DNA from: Enterocloster clostridioformis
Lineage (GTDB): Bacteria; Bacillota; Clostridia; Lachnospirales; Lachnospiraceae
DNA length: 64,000 nt
Reading direction: 5' to 3'
Assembly (NCBI RefSeq): GCF_020297485.1
Contig: NZ_JAIWZC010000001.1
Location: forward strand, 3,224,001-3,288,000
The position numbers and the translations under genes were made by a program. The notes below the pieces were generated by a model that searched no databases, had not been told where the DNA came from, and saw nothing but the letters and a program-made list of their open reading frames with translations. Positions 25,821 through 35,100 of this stretch are shown one piece after another. Every line of letters starts with the position of its first letter. Positions within the stretch are counted from its first letter, which is position 1.

Positions 25821-28800
25821 TTATTCCAAATCCAACTTTTTCTTAATCATCGAGTGCGTCCACGATTCATCTTTTTCCTTTGTAAAGCTTTCTATAATAT
25901 CTTGCATTGTTTCAGCACTCCAGTATATCTTAAGTTTTTCCTTTGCACGAGTTATTGCTGTATAGAAAATAGAATGCGATATTTTTTCTGCGTTATAGGA
26001 AGGGATAATTATCTTTACAGATTTATACTCTAAACCTTGCGCCTTATGAATAGAAACAGCATATGCAATTTGAAAAGGAATAATTGTCTTAACTCTTTCT
26101 TCATCATCTTCTAATTCTTCAATACTTGCAATCACCTCTAAACAGATTCGCGTTCCAAAATCGGTAACATCAACGAATTCGAAACTTTCATTCCTGCATT
26201 GCCGTTCTGTTAGAATTGTATCTATATCAAGCGTGAATAAAATTGCTGAATCGCTTTTTGAAATGTCTACAATTCTTCCTTTTAAATTGTTATATAATAA
26301 GGATGAACGCTTAGTATCCAGAAAAATTATTGGATCTCCAACTTTGAATGTCCACTCAGCCCATGAATATACTTCACTTTTGGTATTGGCATTTTGGAAA
26401 TAAAGGTTCATATTGTTTAAACCAAACTTCCCATCGTAATTTAAGCACAATACAATCTCATCTTCATCCTTAGATACGAATATTTCTTCTCCTATGTCGG
26501 AAGAAAACGGACCGTCTATTGCCAATTTTTCAGTAATAATGGGTTCAATTTTTCTAACCCCATCCCATAAACTCTTTAACTCTTCTTTTTCTGTCCTCCA
26601 AGTGTTTAAAAGTTCAACATTAGCGCCATCCGTTTTAATGATATCTTTAGCATAATAAAACCAGTTACCAAAATCGATAGACTCAATTTGATAAATATCG
26701 CCTGCTAAAACAAGCAGGGTATCATCATCGATTTTTTCCAACATTTTCCCCATAGTTCTATTATCTATAGTACTGCATTCATCAATAAAAATCACATCAT
26801 AATCCGTAAGGGTAACCATCTTTGTAAAGCTATCGATACTTACAAAATCTGACTCTGAACCTGGATTCTCTATACGTCTTTTTAAATTTTGCAAAGCAGT
26901 ATGTGTTTTTGTAAGAAATAGCTTCTTTGATTGCATCATCATATTTGAAACATAATTAATCAATGTAGTTTTTCCCGTACCGGCCGCTCCGTATATGAGC
27001 ATTACTTGAGATTTTACAAATACCTTTTGCAACGCAACCTTTTTTAAGGGATCTTCAAATTTTAAATTGCTTTCCCTAAGATATCTTGAATTTGACTCCT
27101 GTTGTCCCCTATTAGACACTTTTGAAAGCTTTAATAATTTTTCAAGTATAAATAAAGTATTAGCTTCATAGGAGTCGATAGATAAATAACCATTTTCTTC
27201 ATTAATTCGAAAACCATTACTACACTCCCATGCATCTAAGCTATCATTATATTTTTTAATCTTCTCCATGCTTGCCACAGAATCCACGTCAAAATACAAT
27301 TCTCCTGTTTTATATATCAGACTTTCAATTGTCAAATATGGATATGCAGTATTATATTGTTCAGAACCATTAGTTATTTCAAGGATATCATTTATATTGC
27401 CTTTACTTGTTTTCCTCCCAGCAAGATTTGAAATGAAGGGCTTTTTCTCAAATGGATAGCATCTGCTCGTAATATAAAGTTCCTCTGTAAGACACTTTTT
27501 GTCAAATGTATTTGGCAGTACTGATTCTAATATCTCTTCCCGCAAATTTAGTAATATATATCGTACAGTGTGCTTTCCCATCTTATTTGAAGATAATGCA
27601 TAGTCTCTTCTCAGTTTAAAGAACACCTCCTCAAAAGTATTCGTTTTGGTCCCACCATAAATTTGGTGTAAAGCATTTTGATACCTGTTTTCATGTAAAT
27701 TAATTAAATCTAATAAATTGATACCCGTCTTAGTAAGGAAGTCCATCAATGAGGTATACTCACCATAATTCTTGTTTAAATTAGTACTTATATGCAAAAC
27801 TTTACCCAGTTTATTTAAACATGAAGGATTTATGGATACTTTCCAATTAGTCACTACTTTAATTTTACTATTTGCACCCCAGAGATTGATTTCTGCATCA
27901 GCATATGCAATCTGTATTGAATAATTGGTCGATATATTCTGCTTCGTATATACAGTAATCCGATTAAATTTAGTTGCATACAATCCGGCCAATTGTAATG
28001 TAATTTCAAAATATCTTTCCCCATTAACAAAGAACGGTGTCTTTTTTTGAATATAATATCGAGAGGTTCTAACATTCTTTGGAGATAAGTCAATTGCAGC
28101 AATACTTGAGACTACCATTTCATAATACTCTGTATCAAGAGTATCAGTATGTAAAGGGAATGATTCTAGGTTTTCTAGTACTAAAATACTAAAATTATTT
28201 TTCAAAAATTTTCTAATCTCCCAAAGATAGCTATAGTATTTCAACATCAACCTTTCGGATTGACCTTCGTCAGGAATTCTTGAGCCAATATATTTAAGAC
28301 CTTTCAAAAATTTGCTCAAATATTGGGTTTCAATATTAAATTGGGATAACTCCCATGCTAACCTTTCATTAACATCTGTATATCCTAAATTTATTGCATT
28401 TAAAATCAAAGTAGCATAACATAAATCATATAGCCCATTCACTATCCTTCTCGATATATTATCGCGAGATTTATTCTCATTATTGATCCTATCAATTTCT
28501 AATGATATATCCTCACATCTAGTCTCGATAATTTTTATGGCATCTTCTTTTTTGAGGTTATTCTTATTTAATTTATTTAGGAACAGATGAAAATCTATAA
28601 TTCGTTTGAGTTTATTACAGAATATATTAACGCTTTCGTCTGTATCTTTTATCTCATCTTCAGCATTCAGTTTAATTGTTGTGCTATTCTTTTCAAAATC
28701 TATTGATTTGATAAAACCAGGAGATACATATTTCCAAAAAACGCGTTTTTCTCCTCTAACATCTGGGTTTAACACAATAAATAAAATCCCTGGATCTGCA

Positions 28801-28926
28801 GTTACTTCTTTAGCGATAAATGCCGGAAAGGCTAAACTTTTTAAACTATACGAAATTATGCCGTTAGTTTCTGTATAATTATGTGTTCCTTTTATCTGGA
28901 CTATAAAATTTTGTTCTGGACATCTA
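25821..28926 (-). pseudogene. DUF4365-helicase fusion, 3' part (helicase), cut by IS630/MITE
   Basis: This is the large downstream fragment of a gene whose 5' end is at 30438-30643. The frame is open from the insertion site: RCPEQNFIVQIKGTHNY, with the QxK of a DUF4365 PD-(D/E)XK-like nuclease, and LFIVLNPDVRGEKRVFW. A roughly 500-residue middle region is unrecognised. The superfamily 1 helicase core follows: Walker A IYGAAGTGKTTLIN, motif II DVIFIDECSTIDN, motif III LVLAGDIYQIES, motif V AYAVSIHKAQGLEYKSV and motif VI FYTAITRAKEKL. An internal GTG at 28775 could restart translation of a 984-residue product without the nuclease part. Function is probably antiviral, inferred from the domain pair and the island. 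Confidence 0.85.
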
Positions 28927-30295
28927 GTACAGCATTGCTTAAATATCAGTGATTAAATTACTAATGGTATCCCGGCATATGTCCACTTAAATGGGTGTGC
29001 TGTAAGATTGTATTGTTCAATAAAGCGCAGGATGCTTGCTTCCAGTTCTTCTATTGATAGGTAGCTTTTCCGCTTCAGCAGCTTCCGGTTAATGATGCCA
29101 AACCATATCTCAATCTGGTTCATCCAGGAACTGTGTTTCGGAGTATAGACAAAGCGGATCCGGTGGGAAGGGTCATGCAGGAAATCCGCTCGGCTTTCCA
29201 TACTTTTAAGGATCCCTGTTTTCCCTTTTTTGCCCAGTTCCACGCCAAGGGCACAGGCTTCTGCCACAAAGCGGACAAGGGCTTCCGATTTATGGGTGTT
29301 TAGGCCATCGCATATAAATGTCCATGGGGCTTGCGGGTCTGTCCCTACCAATGCTTTCACGGCTTCCACAAAATCCTCTTCTGTGCGTGTGGAGTTTAAA
29401 TACGGCATTTCCATACGGCCCGTTGCAACATCAAAGAACCCGATGAGGCTGGTCGTGCCATGGCGGATATACTCAAACTCCATTTTGGCGCACTGGCCGG
29501 GTAATGGGAGCTTGTCAGGATATTTATGTTCCAGCGCTTGTACCCCGGTCATTTCATCCGTGGAAACAATGTGTGCACCTTCCCGGCTTTGTTCCTGGGC
29601 ACTCTGGTACAGGCCGCAGATTTCGTTTACTTTCCGCGCAAAAGATTCCGGGGCTTCCGTCTTTTCCGAAGAATGAAGCCAGTAACGGATTTTGTGGGGA
29701 TGTAAATCTACCTCATTTTTAAAAAACGGCTGACAGATTTCTCAGAAATCTGTTCAGCGATCCCCTGCTTTTTAATTTCTGCCACTAACAGCGGGAGACT
29801 CCACTGGCTTACTTCGTACCCAAAATCATTTGGGTTGCTGCAGGCAAGGTCGATGATCCGCATGATCTGGTCCGGCGTAAAAACAGACGGGGCACCGGGG
29901 CGTTTTTTATCGGACAGGACTGCCCGTATCTCATCTTCAAGCTTTTTCGGGTCGTCCATTTCAATCCTCCGCAAGGCTGGGAGCGCCGCGAGGAACCGAC
30001 TGCGCCAGGTGGCAACATTATTATAATGAAGCCCGACCTGTGGTGCAATATTCTGGTTGAGTTCCCCCTGTGACGCAAGCAGGACAATGCTGGCTCTTTT
30101 GACCAGTCCTGACGGAAGGGAGCGGCTTTTTGAAAAAGCAGATAATATGTTTTTCATGGCATCAGATAAAACCGGGATAGTATCAATTGTTTTCCTTCGC
30201 ATAATAACCCATCCATTCTTTAGTGATAGAATTATTATGCACCGACTACAATAAAAAAGCAACGTCTATTCATTATTATTTTGGCAATGCTGTAC
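28927..30295 (-). mobile_element. IS630-family element (1,369 bp)
   Basis: Terminal inverted repeats begin GTACAGCATTGC at 28927 and, on the minus strand, GTACAGCATTGC at 30295, with further partial matches inward. The element is flanked by TA on both sides (28925-28926 and 30296-30297) inside C-TA...TA-G. It is inserted exactly at the CTAG formed by the left border of MITE copy 2, inside the DUF4365-helicase gene. The two transposase frames and the conserved ends suggest an intact element. Confidence 0.9.
28953..30202 (-). CDS. IS630 transposase, OrfA/OrfB joined by -1 frameshift
   Basis: OrfA (start ATG 30202 or upstream 30262, stop at 29708) carries the helix-turn-helix half with NQNIAPQVGLHYNNVATWRS. 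OrfB (open to 28953) carries the DDE domain: HIVSTDEMTGVQ, FICDGLNTHKSEALVRF and TPKHSSWMNQIEIWFGIINR. The junction holds the heptamer T TTA AAA in the zero frame; slipping back one base gives FLKNEVDLHPHKIRYWL without loss, whereas the zero frame stops three codons later. That fits programmed -1 frameshifting, known for this family. The fused product would have roughly 415 residues. If the shift is instead a mutation, the gene is dead. Confidence 0.85.
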
Positions 30296-30297
30296 TA

Positions 30298-30435
30298 GTA
30301 TAACTCGATTTTAATAAGTTTACATTATTATCCTGAAAACCAAGGGAAACGTGCGCCCAAAGCACGGACACGTAAGCCAAGAAATCAGATTACTACCAAT
30401 GCTTAAATTGTAAGCTTATTTAAATCGAGTTATAC
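30298..30435. mobile_element. 138-bp MITE, copy 2 (inverted, nested next to IS630)
   Basis: Identical base for base to the reverse complement of the copy at 6-143. It is flanked by TA (30296-30297 and 30436-30437) in a split CTAG. Removing it together with IS630 leaves ACATCTAGATAT, which restores the interrupted reading frame. Because the element begins with G and ends with C, each border recreates CTAG, which offers a new target to IS630-type insertions. Confidence 0.85.
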
Positions 30436-30437
30436 TA

Positions 30438-30643
30438 GATATTTCAGGATTCGAAACAAATTCAAATGTACCATCATGATTGGGCCATTTATCATCACAG
30501 GAAAAGTTAGTATTAATTTTCCCATCTGAGGCCAAAAATGTTTCTAAGGCTGAAACAGCCGCACGATCTTCAGCTGAACGTTCAGAGTGAGTTGAAATAT
30601 GACGTCTGATTAAATCACTATTGTTTAAATGCAAAATGGTCAC
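30438..30643 (-). pseudogene. DUF4365-helicase fusion, 5' part (nuclease N-terminus)
   Basis: The start is GTG 30643 or, more likely, TTG 30634, since GAGGTG lies 5-10 bp ahead of the latter. The piece encodes HSERSAEDRAAVSALETFLA, then WPNHDGTFEFVSNPEIS, with the D of a PD-(D/E)XK-type active site in NHDGTFEF. It ends at the CTAG split by the MITE. Joined to 28926-25821 it gives one frame of 1,103 codons from 30643 (1,100 from 30634). In the present genome the protein stops shortly inside the MITE (75 residues, ORF end 30416). Confidence 0.8.
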
Positions 30644-30681
30644 CTCGTTTTAAATATCATTTGAACTTCCACTATTTTTTA

Positions 30682-30775
30682 GTCCGTACTAATTCGACAC
30701 AAACCTCGCAGTGTGGTGAGTGGATAATAATAATGGCGAAAACATATAATTCTCCCTTAGTGGAAACCTTTCGTC
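30682..30775. repeat. Island boundary repeat R3
   Basis: It shares GTCCGTACTAATT and GTGGTGAGTGGATAATAAT with R1 (CCGTTCTAATT, then the same 19 bp). Beyond that the match is mainly at the peptide level on the plus strand (CGEWII...MAK...SPL.E.FR). It lies between RhuM copy 2 and the DUF4365-helicase start. Confidence 0.65.
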
Positions 30776-30781
30776 AGAATC

Positions 30782-31789
30782 CTAATAATTATTTTTTCCC
30801 TCCAACTTATCTAATTCCCCTATACTCTCTAAAAAATGACATTCCACCGGAGATAATATATATTCCTGATTTCTTTTATACTTTTCATACTCCAAATGTG
30901 CTTTCTCTAATGCTTGCTGATGTGTTACTTTCCCCTTTGTTGTTAATATATCTCGTCTGGTCATCCTAAGGTAATCATCAATCGTCTCCAGCCAGTCTTT
31001 CATATACATTGGTTCCTGATTTAAAGCATGTACCTCTGCAATATCCAAATATGCCGCGACAATTTTATTGAGTGCATCCAACTCTTTTTCATCAAGATAA
31101 TTTTTCGCCACTTCTACATCAGAGCGTTTTATACGGTTGCCGCTCCATGTAGTCAGCCCCATATTATCTTTATCCGCATCTGCCCTTTGGTAAATCACCT
31201 CTGCCGCAGTATGCTTATGTGCTGCCCAATGCATTTTATTCTGCACCTGTTTAAAAAACAACACTGAACTTTCTGCCTTAGGATTGTAGTCAATACTGGT
31301 CGCATAGATTTCCAGAACTTTTCGCCAAAATACTTTTTCTGAAGATCTAATATCACGGATACGTGATATTAGTTCTTCAAAATAATTGCCGCCTCCAAGG
31401 TTCTTCAAGCGATCATCATCTAAGGCAAACCCCTTTTTCATATATTCTTTTAAAATATTCGTGGCCCAGATTCTGAATTGTGTTCCTCTAAGGGACTTTA
31501 CACGGTATCCGACCGAAATGATCACGTCAAGATTATAGAAATCAATCTGTCGTTCAACAGTTCTATTTCCTTCTTTTTGAACCGTTGCAAATTTTGCAAC
31601 AGTTGCTTCCGCCAATAACTCACCTTCTGAAAAAATATTTTTGATATGCCTGGATATTGTAGACTTATTCTTTTGAAATAGCTCTGCAATCTGATCCAAC
31701 GAGAGCCACACTGTGTCATTATCAAATGTAACTTCAACTTTAGTGATTCCGTCTTCAGTTGTGTACATTAAAATACTTGATTTTTCCAA
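30782..31789 (-). CDS. rhuM: RhuM family protein, copy 2
   Basis: 335 residues, full length, clearly related to copy 1 at 23850-24854. Motifs: WLSLDQIAELFQKNKSTISR, FYNLDVIISVGYRVKSLRGT, FRIWATNILKEYMKKGFALD and LGGGNYFEELISRIRDIRSS. The N-terminal winged helix and the helical C-terminal half are intact. It lies upstream of repeat R3 and the DUF4365-helicase gene on the same strand. Its own leader (31790-31916) has no R repeat. Function is unknown; see copy 1. Confidence 0.9.
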   Translation of the reverse strand: MEKSSILMYTTEDGITKVEVTFDNDTVWLSLDQIAELFQKNKSTISRHIKNIFSEGELLAEATVAKFATVQKEGNRTVERQIDFYNLDVIISVGYRVKSLRGTQFRIWATNILKEYMKKGFALDDDRLKNLGGGNYFEELISRIRDIRSSEKVFWRKVLEIYATSIDYNPKAESSVLFFKQVQNKMHWAAHKHTAAEVIYQRADADKDNMGLTTWSGNRIKRSDVEVAKNYLDEKELDALNKIVAAYLDIAEVHALNQEPMYMKDWLETIDDYLRMTRRDILTTKGKVTHQQALEKAHLEYEKYKRNQEYILSPVECHFLESIGELDKLEGKNNY

Positions 31790-31916
31790 ATTTCTTCTCC
31801 CCTCAAAAAATTTGATAGTAATTATTTCACATTTTCCTAATAATCATAAATATAATATTCCATTCAAATTCGTCCACAAATATTGACCGAATACAGTAGC
31901 ATAAATATATTTATAA

Positions 31917-32144
31917 TTACCTATAAGATAAATTTGACCTTCTGATATAAACACATCTCTGATCATATAAATTATCTATTTTCGTTGGATTATATCCGTA
32001 TGTACTTAAAATAAATTCAACATCAGCCGTTGTTGTTCTTGATTTCGAACCAATAACGATTTCACCTGTTAAATCATTCGCTACATTTGAAAATGAAAGT
32101 TCATAGTATGAACATATATTATCTTTAGTAACTCGATATTTCAA
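31917..32144 (-). CDS. Small protein downstream of the STAND gene
   Basis: 75 residues from TTG 32144 with GGTGA just upstream; the frame stays open further back into the end of the STAND gene, so the true start is uncertain. It reads YELSFSNVANDLTGEIVIGS, then TTTADVEFILSTYGYNPTKI, then LYDQRCVYIRRSN, a beta-alpha pattern I cannot assign. It lies 20 bp after the STAND stop and is probably cotranscribed. It could be a partner or a translational continuation of the STAND protein. Confidence 0.5.
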   Translation of the reverse strand: MKYRVTKDNICSYYELSFSNVANDLTGEIVIGSKSRTTTADVEFILSTYGYNPTKIDNLYDQRCVYIRRSNLSYR

Positions 32145-32163
32145 TTCACCTAATTCAAAATTA

Positions 32164-35100
32164 TTATTTTTGTAAGCTACCTTGCTCTATTATCTTTATT
32201 TTCTCATCAATCACAAAATCATCAAATTTAAGATTTCTAATCGCTTTAACCGTATTTTTTCTTAACATATCTATTTGTTTTTCAGGTGCTTGTAGTAGTA
32301 ATAATGGTAATACTACAGAATCCATATAAGCTAAATTATTTTTTTCCTGAACTAAATAAAAGGTGTGTTTTAACAATGCAAAATCCGTATCCTCATTAAT
32401 GATAATTCCCAAAATCTTCTTATATTCATAATAATAACTTTTTCCGACCTCGTCATAGAAATCTTCACGAATTTCATCACTTATCTGTTGGCAGAAAGCA
32501 ACTGCAGTATCTATATTCTTTTTATATACTTCATAAATATGAATGGAAAAAATCATCAATTCACGAACAATCCAGAAAAACTCTCCTCTGGTTTCCGCTT
32601 CTGGACGTTCCTGTTTTTCATGTTCATTACCCAGAATATATATCAATTTATCTAATTCATGATTCTCTAAAAATTTGAATTGCAAGTAAGAATCTATTCT
32701 ATACATGTATTCCATATTTTTAGACCAAAAATCCCTCTTACGTGTCATCATATGAAAGAAATCCATACCCAAGGCACTCAGTCTATATTTATCTGCAAAC
32801 TTTGCACATAAAAGGCATAGTAATTCACGTTTTTCGGGATTCCAATATGGTATTATTTCATTTTCCTTAACATCGTTCCAAAACATACGAAGCTTAGGTC
32901 TCGAATAATCACTGCCATCTGCCAACTTGTCTGGTACACGATTATTCAACAAATCTCCATATATATATCCCAAAGCATGCATCATTTTCGTTAGAATACA
33001 ATCTAATGGAATACTATCTTCAACATCATATTGACATATTAACCGTTTTATGAATTCAAGGAATTCTTTTATATATAACTCTATTAATCCTATAGTATAT
33101 AGCTTCATCCAGTATTCCGCTTCCATTTTTTCCTTTATTAAGGGATATTCTTCCTGTGGTTGTATTTTGGCAGCTATAAGCAGCATGCATTCATATACCT
33201 GCTGTATTTCTGATACGTCATCTGCATCTAAGATATTCAAATACATAAGACAGGAATCAATCATAATTGGTCCCGTTACATTCATGACAACCTGTGGAAG
33301 TAATTTCATTTCCCATTGGAATGCTTTACGTTCTAATTTTTCATCCTTATTATCATGCGCAATACGAGCCATTTCATCAATAATCTCCGCAAAAAACACA
33401 GGGTTGCTCTCTATTATATATTTTTTAGAATAATATAATTTTTTTACCCCCTCGTAATCCTGAGACACATGCAAACAATACATATTTGAATGAAGAATAC
33501 TCTTCCACAAAGTTGGATATGAATCAACCTTAATTCTTTTAAAAAAACAATCTAATTGATTGATAAATCTTTTTTGGTCTTTACAACTCTTACGAACCTT
33601 CTCCAACATACATTGAAAAAGTGCATCTATATTCTCAATCTGTTCCAGTTCCATCCACTGCTTATTACTAAAGTATTGTTCAGAAATTTTAAAGTAACTC
33701 TCCAATTGCTCAATTGAATCTATATTAAGCATCAGCATCTCATTATAAACAGAAAATGCTGATTTATTCATTAAAGAATCTGGAATTAAATTTTCTATTT
33801 GTTCTTGATTTAGTTGAAAAATTTCATCATCATAAATATTGTTGCCCTTGCATTGCTTCATATAATTTTCAAAGAAAATCAAGGATATATTGAGATTAAT
33901 CATTGCAAGCTTAATACCAAATAAAATAATTACAGTCCATACTTTATTATCTTCTTGCGCATACTTCCATATTTTTTCCAATCTATCATTTAGATCTGCT
34001 ACTTCTCCATCAGTTTTCCAGACTATAAAATATAGTTGTACTACTCTTAACAAACATTTCATAAATAGCGACATTTTTTCAGGCAATGGTGTTTCCTTCC
34101 AAAAAGATTCTACCTGTATAGAATAGTTTTTTACTTCCTGTTCTATCATTTCTTCCATTAATTGTATGCAAAACCAACCCATAGAATCAAAATCTTCTAG
34201 TCTGTAGAAATAGGATATCAAATTCGAGATGTCTAGCGGTTCTAATACTTGTTTTTTCAGATTTTGTATCATATATTGATCAATACTGTTTTTTTCTTCT
34301 ATCTGTAATTGTTCTTCAGCATAAGATTCCAATATATTATTGGAGCAATAATAATCATCTCCCTCAAGATAAATCCATCTGTTTTTCAGCTTTTCGAGAC
34401 ACTTATCGCTATCTTCAACTTCTTCCGGTATAGATGCAATCTGCGCAACCCACGCTTTATTAACACGTCTATTTATATAAAGCATTCGATAATAGAGTCT
34501 TCTCGTTTGTTCATCATCTATCGCTTCAATAAACATTAATTTCATTTGTTCTTCTATCGACACAGTCTTCCTTGAAATAACTGTCAGGAATACTTCATCA
34601 TCAATTTTCCATCCATTCCTCTCCATCCGATACACCACTTCCATGACAACAGGCGGCAAAGAGCCACACACCTCTATAAAGCTCTCATACCCTCTAGTTT
34701 TCAGCAAATTGTCTGGCGCTCCATGTTTTTTCATTATTTCAGTAATTTCTTCTTTATCAAGTCCCTTTAATTCGATAGATATAATTTCTTCTTTATTGAT
34801 ATATCCCCTTATATAATCTTCAAGATTTTCATATCCACTAGAAATTAATTTACAGTTTACTTTCTTGCATTCTTTTAAGATCTGCAAACATTTATCCTTA
34901 ACTTCGATATTCGCGATATTAGGAATCCCATCTAAAATTAAAACACTACCATCTTGCAAATTCAATTCCTGTACATTTATGTTAATGAATTCTTTTTCCT
35001 TAACTGTAATCCACAAATATGTAGATAGTTTTTCTGCAATACGTATTAACGTTTGAGTTTTTCCTGTAAACATTTTTCCGTAAATATGAATCCATGCATA

